A DNA stretch of 64,000 bases from Mya arenaria (Eukaryota > Mollusca > Bivalvia > Myida > Myidae): assembly GCF_026914265.1 (NCBI RefSeq), contig NC_069134.1:15779205-15843204 (forward strand). Reading direction: 5' to 3'. Below the pieces are notes generated by a model. That model did no database searches. It was not told the origin of the DNA and saw only the letters and a list, made by a program, of their open reading frames with translations. Below are positions 22,992 to 34,589 of this stretch, one piece after another; position 1 is the first letter of the stretch; every line of letters starts with the position of its first letter. Both the position numbers and the translations under genes were made by a program.

Positions 22992-24264
22992 GAATTCCAT
23001 ACATGCCATATTTTCTGGAGACCATTCAGGGGGATTTGTTCAAAAGTCTGAAAATTCAGGGGGATTTTGGTAGTATTCAGGGGGATTTTTTAGCAGATCT
23101 AATTTGGCAAAATTTCGAAGTATTTTAAGACGCAAGTACGAAAAAACAACAAATTGCCATAATTTTGAAAGGCTCCCGAGGGGATTATGTCCACAATTTA
23201 AGGGGATTTTGGTCACATACCAGGGGTTTTTCATCATCGCCATGTAGCATTACGGGCATGACACACATGCCAATTCACCTTGTTTACCCCTTTTTCCAGC
23301 ACTTCATCTATATTTTTATAAGACACAACCATATTGCATAATAAAATCACTCACTTGCAAAATAGAATACTTCACAGAAACAATTTAATGTGCTTACCTT
23401 CCTCTAAAATTGGATACAAAATTTGCAGCCTATGATCATAAATGATGACTTTCAGACTAATAGAGAGAATGGAATGAATTATCAATATTTTTCATTTCAA
23501 TTCCCAAATAGTCAGAATTGTTTGCTTCTGATAAAAAGCAAACGCATAATTTATTAAGTTCATAAACATATCTTCTTTTGGCATTAAAAAAAAAACAAAC
23601 AAAAAAAACAACATCACCATATATATATAATAAATAAATAAAAGTCATTTCATCCGAATTGTCTACTTTCAGTTTCTCTTCTGGAAGTTCTGTTATTTTC
23701 CGATATTTGCGATGAAGGTCAATGTCATGTATATAAACATATTAGTGAGGCATAACAAAGAACAGCATTGTCTATTAGTTATTTTAATCCTTTTCTTTAC
23801 TGAATAATTTACAGTCACCTTTAAATTATTAATTCTTTTGATGACAATGACACATGTTATGAAGAACGCTTTAATTTGTTACATCCTCTCTGATTGGATA
23901 AAAATTATAGTTTTAACCAATGAAAATCGACCTTTTATCTGACCAGTCTAATTGACATTTCTTACGCAAATTCTGTCAGTTTCAATCAAAACAATGCATG
24001 AAATGTGCCCTGCTGATTTATTAAGTGTCACCCAATAGGTGTTGTTAAAACACACCATCAGTTGATAATCCAATTAAGCTTCAGGGCAGGAAGGGCATTA
24101 TAACTGTAAACAGGCATATATAATTAAACCCTGTGATAAATTTGCGTAATTTTAAGCACTTTTTAATTCCGGGGGATTTTCATCCCCCTCCGGGAGACCG
24201 GGGGATGGGTCGAAATTCCGGGGGATTTTATCCCCCTCCGGGGGATATGGCATGTATGGAATTC
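22992..24264. mobile_element. 1.27-kb TIR element with repeated GGGGGATTTT words
   Basis: The ends are inverse copies of GAATTCCATACATGCCATAT. Both terminal zones carry G-rich words: AGGGGGATTT several times at 23030-23210, and CCGGGGGATTTT with its complement at 24165-24245. The interior (23.25-24.15 kb) is AT-rich with no transposase frame. I could not define a target duplication. Confidence 0.75.
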
Positions 24265-24368
24265 TTAAATCATTTTGATTTGCTAAATGTTAAGACAGCG
24301 TGTTAACATTTTTACATACATGTACTATAATTATATATTATTATAAATATACATGTTACATCTACTTA

Positions 24369-24521
24369 TGCACCAGTCAATTGTAACCACGCCCCTCCCC
24401 ATTCCAGGTCGGGGGTATACCGGGGATAGCGGGGGAAAAGGACCGTGTTTTTTACCTTCGAGGTGTCCCTGCAGTGCCGGGTGAATGCGGTGGTGAGGCG
24501 TGGTTACTATTGACTGGTGCA
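24369..24521. mobile_element. Harbinger-like MITE, copy 2
   Basis: 153 bp with the same TGCACCAGTCAATTGTAACC terminus and inverse ending GACTGGTGCA as the 5024-5314 element, but a shorter interior. TTA precedes it and TTG follows. Confidence 0.8.
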
Positions 24522-24554
24522 TTGACGCATGATTTGGGCAATCGTATTACATGT

Positions 24555-24900
24555 AATAATGATTATAAAAATATCCAGATCTAAAATGCATTCATTAGTA
24601 TGGACAACGCATAAACACATTTGTTTACGAATGAAATAATATTCTTAAGAAAATATATGTAGAGAATTTTCTTACAGACGATGATTGCATTTAAATTTTA
24701 CATGTATAATGCACCGGATTGCAACGTAGCTTTGTTTCCCCTACCACTGTCCTCCTCTCGTATGCAAAAACGGTTTCTTGGTCAAGAATGACACCACTTA
24801 TTCAGAGATTAGTCTGTTTATTACCGGAATGCTTTGCCTTGAAATACCATACACAGGTGCATTTCTGTTTAATAAAAACAAAAAGGAAAATTTTAAGCAT
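24555..24900 (+). repeat. Solo C1q 3' flank cassette
   Basis: It matches the solo cassettes at 12.1-12.5 and 41.4-41.7 kb in order (ATCCAGATCTAAAATGCATT, TATGGACAACGCAT, CACCGGATTGCAACG, TGTCCTCCTCTCG, TACCGGAATGCTTTGCC). There is no C1q coding sequence upstream. It is debris of another C1q gene copy. Confidence 0.75.
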
Positions 24901-24985
24901 TCTGGAAGCAAGCATTCAGTGAAATTACAATAAAATAAACTGTGTCCAGTTTAACGCAGTACCAGTAGAAGACTCTGACTCTCTT

Positions 24986-25033
24986 GTGGTTTTTAGACTA
25001 TCTGCGCATGCGCGCAGGTAGTCTTAAGACCAC
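24986..25033. repeat. 48-bp palindrome
   Basis: GTGGTTTTTAGACTATCTGC is followed around GCATGC by the near-perfect inverse. It forms a hairpin of about 22 bp. It may be a minimal foldback element. Confidence 0.75.
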
Positions 25034-25039
25034 AAACTC

Positions 25040-26040
25040 CAAAGAACTACTTCTATTCATGTCGTTTTAACCCATTTTTTTTGTCTCAATGCGCTCTATG
25101 TTTAGCAGAATGACGTTGAAACCACAAAAATAGATTGGCTTTGTTGCAGTCCGAGTATGAGTTTTTGCTTGTTCGGCTATTTCCGCGCTGTAATTATGTA
25201 TCCCGGCGTTTTATTTTTAGCAGAATATAACTATTTTTAGATCGTTATATTTATCAGATTAATGAGGGTCAAGATAATGGAGGCTCTGGTAGGAAGATAA
25301 CATATTGATAATCACTCTGAGTTTAGGCCATGATGTTTCAGAAATGATTACCGACTGCAAGTGTCCCATCGCCTGCCGGATTTGTTATTATAACCTGACG
25401 TGACCCTGAAGGACGCTTATTTGTAATGGTGCAAAAAATGTCTAAGTTTAAAAAAGTTGTATCTCAGGTTTCGCATTGCTAATGCTTCAAATACCATACA
25501 TTGTAATTTACCTGCAACACAATAACAAGATACTATTCATTCTATGATTTTAGGCGTTTATGTTTCTAATGAGATGTTTTCATTTTTTGCATAAAAGCTT
25601 CGTTTCGGTGTATTCTTGGCATAGTTTTAGACATTAGGCTTTCAATTTATATAAGCACACATGCCCTGATACGACAGTGAGTCGTGCATACGCTTGGTGA
25701 AGCAAAGTAGTTTGGATTGAACCTGTTTAACATCCAAAGAGTACGAAGCATTTATAACAGCACTAGTACTATTTCTACACAGGTACTTACATTAAACATT
25801 AATAACATTAAGTTTATCAATAAACTTTAAAAAGCACAATCATATTCTCATTCATAAAACAGACAATTTAAGTTCCGATAATCTAAAAATAGATTCAACT
25901 ACATCAACTGACCGGTATTCTAAACATAGTTTCTACATACATTAACTGACCACATGTTTGTCCTCACCGCGGGAAAACGACCATCTGATAACTTCTGCAT
26001 TTTAAAAGGTATTATTGCTGAAGTTGCTCGTAAAAATAGA
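25040..26040. other. Intergenic, nothing recognised
   Basis: AT-rich with no supported gene, repeat or RNA. Confidence 0.5.
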
Positions 26041-26064
26041 ATCATTTGCCTAAAAAAATTAAAA

Positions 26065-26420
26065 CGTGTAAGTTCATAAAACTTGTCTAACGTATGCTAT
26101 CTAATCAAAACACCGAAAAACCTTTAGACGCGATTGAAAAGAGCATTTACTGTAACTTGAAATACATGGGGATACGTCGACTGAAGTTATAAGCTGTGTA
26201 TTTTGAATTATCGCTGATGTGCCTGTAAAAAAATGATTTTCCCTAAACAAAACGTGTATGTTAATAAAATGAAATGATATATATATGATGTATTGTATTT
26301 TCCTTTCGTATGGTATCTAATCAAAGCACGAAAAACCTTTAGAAACGCTTGAAATGGGGCATGCATTGTAACACTAAATACATAGGGATAGGGGATTTCG
26401 ACGGTTGAAGTGACATTTAC
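26065..26420 (+). repeat. Local tandem duplication, two diverged copies
   Basis: About 26065-26185 and 26245-26415 share, in order, AAACGTGTA, TATCTAATCAAA, CGAAAAACCTTTAGA, TGTAAC, AATACAT and GGGATA, with small gaps. Neither copy holds a reading frame. Confidence 0.6.
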
Positions 26421-26859
26421 AAAAACAAAATGACACAAGACGCCATAAAGATATAGATATGTTTGTTTCCTCGCTCAATGCGGGCACAAGCGCTCTCGGC
26501 ACATTTATCACTTTTATTTATGTGCCCTTCACCCATTCCCATAGTCATTGTTCATCATTCCATCCACTCATTAATCTTTAATTATCCAATATAAAAATGT
26601 GGACCTGATACTAGTAGCTCTCTTATTATGTTTTTAAAATGAAACATGAATACGTACAGTTAAAATGTTTTCTGACAGTATGAGTGACATTTATTTTATT
26701 TGGAAGACAGAGATCTTTATTATTTTCCTGAAATCACTGCAACATAACATCGCTAAGTGAATAAGAGTAGTATTAAATACAGATGTTGATATCATACGTT
26801 AGTAATATAAGCTATATCATTATGTTTAACCAATACAATTATTATTTTTTCTCAATTGC

Positions 26860-27385
26860 CACATAAACGCGTCCAAAAATAATCCAGGGCAAATAATCCA
26901 ATGTTGGTATATTTGCCCCCGGTGGTAAATTTGCCCCATGGACAACTGTTCGGCATATAAACGGAACAAAAGTTTGGTTATTTGGTATTTCTTTCATCAT
27001 GCGTAACGAAATGGAGTGCTAAACGTCCGAAATGCATTTTATTTTAATGCTAAAAAGGTTTAAACACATGCTTGATTTTGTTTTAATGTTCATAAATGAT
27101 CAACATAATATAGTAATATGAACACATATAGTTTCTTGTTTACTGCCAGTTTTACCATATTGTGTGAAGCACACACATCTAGGTTAGTTTCCCCAAATTT
27201 ATACAACTATAAGTAGTATTATTTACAGATAAAACATGATAAAATGTACTTTAAACGCAAACCGTTGTCGTTTTCTTCAGACATTTTTTCTCAATTGCCG
27301 TATAATCGCGTCAAAAAATACCGACAAAGAACCAAAATTGCCGACATGGGTTTATTTCCCATCGGGGGAAATTTACTTGGCTATG
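26860..27385 (+). repeat. Second local duplication next to the 21-bp array
   Basis: TTTTTTCTCAATTGCC at about 26846 and 27286 begins two diverged copies that continue through CGCGTC, AAAAATA and a G-rich GGTAAATTTG/GGAAATTTAC word. The second copy runs up to the left edge of the 21-bp array. Confidence 0.5.
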
Positions 27386-27417
27386 TTCAGTATGTATACG
27401 GAGCACATGAGTGTCCT

Positions 27418-30400
27418 TGTATAGTACTTGCTTGTTCTAGTGTGTCCTTTGGTAGTTCTAGTGTGTTCTTTGGTGATTTTAGTGTGTCCTTTGGTAGTTC
27501 TAGTGTGTCCTTTGGTGGTTCTAGTGTGTCCTTTGGTGATTCTAGTGTGTCCTTTGGTGATTCTAGAGTGTCCTTTGGTAGTTCTAGTGTGTCCTTTGGT
27601 GGTTCTAGTGTGTCCTTAGGTGGTTCTAGAGTGTCCTTTGGTGGTTCTAGAGTGCCCTTTGATAGTTGTATTGTGTCCTTTGGTAGTTCTAGAGTGTCCT
27701 TTGGTGGTTCTAGAGTGTCCTTTTGTGGTTCTAGTGTGTCCTTTGGTGGTTCTAGTGTGTCCTTTGGTGGTTCTAGAGTGTCCTTTGGTAGTTCTAGTGT
27801 GTCCTTTGGTGGTTCTAGTGTGTCCTTTGGTAGTTCTAGTGTGTCCTTTGGTGATTCTAGAGTGTCCTTTGGTAGTTCTAGTGTGTCATTTGGTGGTTCT
27901 AGTGTGTCCTTTGGTGGTTCTTGTGTGTCCTTTGGTGGTTCTAGTGTGTCCTTTGGTGGTTCTAGTGTGTCCTTTGGTAGTTCTAGTGTGTCGTGTGTCC
28001 TTTGGTGGTTCTAGTGTGTCTTTTGGTGGTTCTAGTGTGTCCTTTGGTGGTTCTAGTGTGTCCTTTGGTGGTTCTAGTGTGTCCTTTGGTAGTTCTAGTG
28101 TGTCGTGTGTCCTTTGGTGGTTCTAGTGTGTCTTTTGGTGGTTCTAGTGTGTCGTGTGTCCTTTGGTGGTTCTAGTGTGTCCTTTGGTAGTTATAGTGTG
28201 TCCTTTGGTGATTCTAGAGTGTCCTTTGGTGGTTTTTGTGTGTCCTTTGGTAGTTCTAGTGTGTCCTTTGGTGGTTTTAGTGTGTCCTTTGGTGGTTCTA
28301 GAGTGTCCTTTGGTAGTTCTAGTGTGTCCTTTGGTGGTTCTAGTGTGTCCTTTGGTGGTTCTAGAGTGTCCTTCGGTGGTTCTATTGTGTCCTTTGCTGG
28401 TTCTATTTTGTCCTTGTGTAGTTCTAGTGTGTCCTTTGGTAGTTCTAGTGTGTCCTTTGGTGGTTCTTGTGTGTCCTTTGGTGGTTCTAGTGTGTCCTTT
28501 GGTGGTTCTAGTGTGTCCTTTGGTGGTTCTGGTGTGTCCTTTGGTAGTTCTGGTGTGTCGTGTGTCCTTTGGTGGTTCTAGTGTGTCATTTGGTGGTTCT
28601 AGTGTGTCCTTTGGTGGTTCTAGTGTGTCCTTTGGTGGTTCTAGTGTGTCCTTTGGTAGTTCTAGTGTGTCGTGTGTCCTTTGGTGGTTCTAGTGTGTCT
28701 TTTGGTGGTTCTAGTGTGTCGTGTGTCCTTTGGTGGTTCTAGTGTGTCCTTTGGTGGTTATAGTGTGTCCTTGGGTGATTCTAGAGTGTCCTTTGGTGGT
28801 TCTTGTGTGTCCTTTGGTGGTTCTAGTGTGTCCTTTGGTGGTTTTTGTGTGTCCTTTGGTATTCTAGTGTGTCCTATGGTGGTTTTAGTGTGTCCTTTGG
28901 TGGTTCTAGTGTGTCCTTTGGTGGTTATAGTGTGTCTTTTGGTGGTTCTAGTGTGTCCTTTGGTGGTTCTAGTGTGTCCTTTGGTAGTTCTAGTGTGTCC
29001 TTTGGTGATTCTAATGTGTCCTTTGGTAGTTCTAGTGTGTCCTTTGGTGATTCTAATGTGTCATTTGGTAGTTCTAGTGTGTTCTTTGTTGGTTCTAGTG
29101 TGTCCTTTGGTAGTTCTATTGTGTTCTTGTGTAGTTCGAGTGTGTCCTTTGGTAGTTCTATTGTGTCCTTTGCTGGTTCTATTTTGTCCTTGTGTAGTTC
29201 TAGTGTGTCCTTTGGTAGTTCTAGTGTGTCCTTTGGTAGTTTTAGAGTGTCCTTTGGTAGTTCTTGTGTGTCCTTTGATAGTTGTATTGTGTCCTTTGGT
29301 AGTCGTATGATGCCATATGGTAGTCCTTGGATTCCCTCTGGCAGTAGTGGAGTCTCCTTGCGTAGATCTGGGATGTCCGTGTGTAGTCATCGGGTGTTCT
29401 TTGGTAGTTCTGATAAGTCTTTAGGTAGGTACGTGGTGTCATCAGGGTGTCCTTCGATGTTTTTGGATAGTCATGGGGTGTCGATGGGTAGACCTGTGGT
29501 GTCATTGGGTAGTTGTGGAGTGTTCTTGTGTAGTACTAGTGTGTCCCTGGGTATTCCTGATATGTCCTTGGTTAGTCATTGGGTGTCCATGGGTGGTCAT
29601 TGAGCGTTATTTGGTAATTTTGTGTGTTCTTGTGTAGTCATGGGATGTCATTTGGTAGTCATTGAGTGTCTTAAGGTAGTCCTAAGATGTCCGTCGGTAC
29701 TCATCGTGTCCCTAGGTAGTCATTGAGTATCCATAGGAAGTCATGGAAAGTTATTTTGTAGTTATAGTGTGTCCTTGTGCAGTCATCGTATGTCCTTGTG
29801 TAGTACTGGGATGCCTATGGCAATTTTGGATTGTCCTTGCATAGCCCTGGAGTGTCCTTGCGTAGTCATGTGATGTCATGGTGTAGCCATGAGATGTCCT
29901 TGGGTAGTTGTTATGTGTCCTTGGGTAGCTTTGGTGTCCCTTGGTAGTATTGTTTATCCTTGAGTAGTCTTGGGTGTCCTCGGGTAAAACTTGGATATCC
30001 TTGAGTATTTCTGTAGTCTGTGAGTGTCTGTCTGTAGTCATTGGGGTGTCCTTGTGTAGTCTTGGAGTGTCTGTCTGTAGTCATTGGGTTGTCTTTTTGT
30101 AGTCTTGGAGTGTCTGTCTGTAGTCATTGGGGTGTCCTTGTGTAGTCTTGGAGTGTCTGTCTGTAGTCATTTGGGTGTCCTTATGTAGTCTTGGAGTGTC
30201 TATCTGTAGTCATTGGGGGTGTCCTTTGGTAAATCTAGGGTGTCCTTGAGCAGTTTTGTAGTATCTTTGTGTAGACATCGGATGTCATTGGGTAGTTCTT
30301 TGGTGTCCTAGAGTAGTCCTGGTGTGCCCTTTGCTAGTCTGTGTGTCCTTGGGTATTTTTAAGGTAGTTCTTGGGTGGTTCTTGAGTGACGTTGTGTAGT

Positions 30401-30490
30401 TCTGGGTCTCCTAGGGTAGTCCTGGTGTGTCAAAGTGTAGCCAAGTGATAGTCTTTGATGTATTGGAGTGTCATTGCGTGTCAATTATTA
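27418..30490. repeat. 21-bp minisatellite array (about 3 kb)
   Basis: The unit is AGTGTGTCCTTTGGTRGTTCT. It is homogeneous from 27.42 to about 29.3 kb and increasingly diverged to 30.49 kb. As 21 = 7 x 3, two + frames (SVSFGGS and LVCPLVV) and one - frame (TTKGHTR) run for hundreds of bases. A variant carrying GTGTCGTGTGTCC shifts frame at six places (about 27991, 28102, 28150, 28557, 28668, 28717), the first, second, fourth and fifth of which end long frames with the identical tail. A block of 27 units (567 bp) is duplicated. There is no signal peptide, splice site or homology to support a protein. Confidence 0.93.
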
Positions 30491-30499
30491 GTTCTGGGT

Positions 30500-31586
30500 G
30501 CCCTAGGACATGAACCATTACAAAAGACCAAGACTTCTTGAAGCCAGACCAAGCTGATATATTCGTTGAAACATTAGTATCATCTCGTGCTAACAAATAT
30601 TAAAAGGAATTCTCTCCTGTAAACATATATTGGTATTTAAGTGAGAATTTAATATTGGTAAGTGTTTATCTGACTCAAATACATTTTAAAACAGTTTGAT
30701 TCAACTGAAAGAGTTCTGTTTAGTATTCCATTATTTTTGCAAAGGTTTAAAGAAAAATCAAAAAAAAAATCAGAAAATTTACTTCGTCGCTCAAAATATT
30801 TAAAGCACATGCATGCTTTATACCTTAGTTTATGAAATTATAAAATATGACGTTAAACATCTGATGTATGTGGTACATTATTCAATATATAAACTACCAT
30901 TAGCGGGTTGGGTAATTTGAGCCTGAATATCTTCTTGTACTTTTGTACAATTTTATGGTAAAAGTGTTTCACAATGAGAACAGCGTGCTTTAAGTTTAGC
31001 TAATGCTACTGCGTATTAAGATGAAGCAACCCTTATTGGAATTTAAAAACTGACCAATTAGAAAAGTTTTTAAGCGAATATATACTTCCTGACAAACAGC
31101 AGAAAAAAACTGTTCCCCGGTATCAATAGAGTAATACAATACCCATGTTGCTAAATATAACTTGGTTGATAATGTATAATCTTCCTTGTTTTTCGGCTGA
31201 TGTACGTGTATTATTGCTGTACGTGCAGATGTTGTTGTTGTTGACTGAAATGTTTAATAGGCAATCAGTGATATCATGTGTGTTTTATAGTATCTTTGTA
31301 AAATACAGGCTCAACAATAAGTTACGTATAACGTTTTCCTTCATCTCCCTGTGTTTAAGGCGTCCTATATACGAGTATGTGAATTGTGGATACCAGGCTA
31401 CTACTCCGTATTATTTTGGTATCGTTTAACGAGATTCATTTATATATAAAAAATACGCAAAACATATAACGGAAAACAAGGTTTTGGCCTAGAAAGATTT
31501 AGGTCATTTTACGTCCGGTTTCAGTTGAAATAATGATATAAAGATCAAAAACACAAGCTGCAATAATCTTCACTCTTATACTGACA
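30500..31586 (+). other. Upstream region of the TSP1/VWA gene
   Basis: AT-rich with no recognised element. It should contain the promoter and any 5' UTR exon, but no clear TATA or initiator can be picked. Confidence 0.45.
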
Positions 31587-33055
31587 ATGGTGCACATGGA
31601 AAGGATGATGTTGCATGTGTTGTGGGTTTCGGCCGTGTGGGCGGTGGGCGCCCGTGGATTCCTCTTCCGGCGAACGGACTGCCAGGTGTCGGCCTGGTCG
31701 CCGTGGTCCGAGCCGTTCGGGTTCGGACAGGTGTCCCGAGAACGAGCTATCCTCCGCCACCCGGACAACGGCGGCACCATTTGTCCGCCAGAATTAGAGC
31801 AGATAAAAATTACAGGTACCCACTGGATATATAAATTAAATACATAATAAGTACATTTCAGGTGTCGTTGGATGGCTTTGTAACATTTCAGCGTTTGTGA
31901 AACAAGAATACGCAGAGAACGAAAGGAAGGAATGACGGTTCTTGAAGTAAATCTTACAGTAAAAGCTTTGGTTCCATATGTTGGGAATAAACTTTTATAT
32001 ATTATTATATAAACAATGGAACGAGTGAAAAGTCAGTAAAAACAATCTATTTTAGATGCTTAAAAGCTACACTTGCAGAAGTGATGTTAATTTTCTACAA
32101 AGCATAAACTTATGAGTAAAATACGTATTTTAGGTAAACGAGCCAGCATCCAGTCCACTGCGATATCCATCGCAACGAATTTTATGGTCCAGAACTCGCA
32201 AACAGTTTGTCAGAGGCTCGTCTTCGGGATTTGCTCGTAATCGTAGACGGGTCGGGAAGCATAGGACCCACGAACTTCAATGACGCTAAGTACCAACTGG
32301 CCAGCCTCCTTGGCATGCTGTGTCCCACACCGGACCCCTTTAAGGTTAGTTGGCTAACTTATAGCAGCGGTTAATCGTTTATCATTTACACAGCAAGAAG
32401 AGTTCTTTTGTTCGTTCTTGAAATGTGAGCAAGCCAGTTCTTAACCAACATTTTTACTTTTGTTGCAGGTGTACCAGCGGGCGGCGCTTATTGAGTTTTC
32501 GAGCAATGTTCGGGAGATCTTCGACTTCAATGATAAGGCGAACACACTGTCTGTGCAGCAGGGCGTCAAGGGGATGCCATATTCCGGGGACTCAACGTGC
32601 ACCGCCACCGCATTCAACTACGCCCGTAACACCATGTTCACCGCCGTTAAAAGTAGGCACCGTCTAGCAGCGCCTGCATTTGGTCATTTTTATGTGCATT
32701 TATTGCTCATGTTAGGGATCTTCCTTTAAACTGAATGGAAATAAAAGAAATGTTTATATGTGTAGGTATGCGGAACTTGGACGCGAAACAGGAAGCGCTC
32801 ATCTTGACGGATGGACAGTCAAACTGTGGCGGGGATGCCGTTCGGGTCGCCAAGCTGCTCGACGTGAAGGCCAATGTGCACGGGATAGTTATCGGCAGCC
32901 ACAACACGGCGAACATTCAGGTACTGACAAACTACGTTTCCTCTCCGAAGAACGAGCACCTGATTACGCTGAAGAACGCACGTGAGCTGAGTCAGCTCGT
33001 TGATCTCGTGGAGCAGCAGCTCAAGTCTATCCGCTGTGCCCCCTTCGACATGTGA
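31587..33055 (+). CDS. Secreted TSP1-like / von Willebrand factor A protein
   Basis: A four-exon model: 31587-31815, 32154-32344, 32469-32652 and 32766-33055 (TGA), 297 residues. Residues 1 to about 24 are a signal peptide. A thrombospondin type-1-like segment spans 32-79 (WSPWS, RERAI, NGGTICPP), with fewer cysteines than a full TSP1. A VWA domain spans about 103-290 with the metal-binding DGSGS at 108-112, Thr in GDSTCT at 181-186 and LTDGQSN at 215-221. Such proteins are extracellular adhesion or recognition molecules (family inference). The exon 2 acceptor is placed at 32152-32153 because it keeps frame with both neighbours. The stronger-looking TTTTAG at 32133 would run into a stop. GC content is well above the surroundings. 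Confidence 0.82.
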
Positions 33056-33524
33056 GTGCGACCGCCGCTCATGTCCGTCCCCTGTGCCTCCTTCGGCATC
33101 TGAGTGCGACCACATTCTTTGTTGTTAACTGTATTCTTGTTTGGGTTACTGGTTACTTGTATTAAATATTTTTTAAACCAAAATCATTCTGTTTCATTTT
33201 TTTCCAAAGCATGGAGGTGATATGGCAGTCTTTTGAAACCATTTCGTAAGATACTACTATCTTGAGGGGATGTGCAGTTTTCTTGCGTGAGAGTTGAACA
33301 TAAATATTTTTCTAATGAGATAGCATATTCACACGAAATAAAACAGTATTTAAAAAAATGGGAAAATAATAATAATTATTAAGGGAAGACATCGTTGCGA
33401 GCTCTTCTTAATTCCGAATGGTCCGCTCTTTTTTGGGGGCACCTTTTTATTCGTTTATTAGTGTTCATCCGGAGCAAACGTTCGTATCGTATTAATACAT
33501 TGATGTTTCTTAACATTGTAATTT

Positions 33525-34287
33525 CTGGTCGCCGTGGTCCGATCCGATCGGGTTCGTGCAGGTGCCCAGAGAGCGGACCATCCTCCTCAAGCCGACCAAC
33601 GCCGACGCCCATAAACCACCAGAACTGGAGAATATCAAAATCACAGGTACCCGCTGGATGTATTAATTTAATTCATGATAAGTACCATTCAGTTGTGGTC
33701 GTTTGTCTTTGTAACATTTAAGCGTATGTGAAACAAGACTAAATGGATAACAAAAGGAAGGAAAGACGATTAATGAATAAATCTAACTGTAAAGGTTTTG
33801 ATACCAAATGTGAGGGATAAACTTTCCTATATACTAAGTGTAACGAGCGAAGAGTCAATGAAACAATCTATCATGGATGATGAAAGGCTACAATAGTAGA
33901 ATTGACGGTTATTTCCCTAGATGAGTACCGTAAATAGTGCAGGTCGACGAGCCAGCATCCAGTCCACTGCGAAACCAAACGCGACCGACTTTATGGTCAA
34001 GAACATGCTTAAAGGTGGTCGGGACTTGCTCATCATCTTGGACGGGTCGGGAAGCATAGGAGCTACGAACTTCCATGACACGAAGAACCAATTGGCCCGC
34101 CTCTTGGGCATGCTGTGCCCCACATCGGACCCTTTTAAGGTTATATATTGAAATGTAAATGTGCACAATACGTCCGGTTATTCAAATATATTTCAAAACC
34201 AGGAACAAGTAGCCCAGTTCCATCACCAACAGATTGACTTTTGTTGCAGGGGTACCAGCAGGCGGCGCTGATTGAGTTCTCGAACAT
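33525..34287 (+). pseudogene. Truncated copy of the TSP1/VWA gene
   Basis: Homology to the neighbour begins inside exon 1 (33525-33646; no start codon or signal peptide), continues through exon 2 (33963-34139) and stops 36 or so bases into exon 3 (34250-34285). Exon 2 is 14 nt shorter than in the intact copy between ATGGTC and TTGCTC, so the frame entering it does not reach the VWA frame. The VWA part still reads DLLIILDGSGSIGATNF. The remaining VWA exons are absent. It looks like an incomplete tandem duplication, dead as a full-length gene. Confidence 0.8.
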
Positions 34288-34589
34288 TTCTTTTTAATAA
34301 AAACAAGCGTACGACTTAGCTACAGTATCTAGCAATTAAATAAGACTATATTGAACAGTTTTCTTAATTTCTACAGGTGAAACTCTCCGAAAATATGTTC
34401 TTACGGAGACGAGGGTTTTCCAGTCGCATAGTCTGACAGTAGACCGCAGAAGGTAAAAGAGGACAATATGTATCCGACGAAGCTTCGACCATGTTTTTCT
34501 CTTTGGACTGTGTAATAAAGTAAGACAGTATCCAGAGCTAGATGGCTTTAGCCATTAAAACGCACGTCTGATAACTAAGTAGCTGCAAT

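Noticed and set aside
27244-29603. Ser/Gly- and Val/Leu-rich frames as secreted repeat proteins
   Set aside because: Two + frames and one - frame are open from the same 21-bp unit, variants shift frame repeatedly, and there is no leader or splice context.
31499-31780. - strand frames opposite exon 1 of the TSP1/VWA gene
   Set aside because: Shadow of the GC-rich + strand exon. No independent features.
33525-34287. Second functional TSP1/VWA gene
   Set aside because: It lacks a start, has a frame-changing shortfall in exon 2 and ends inside exon 3.
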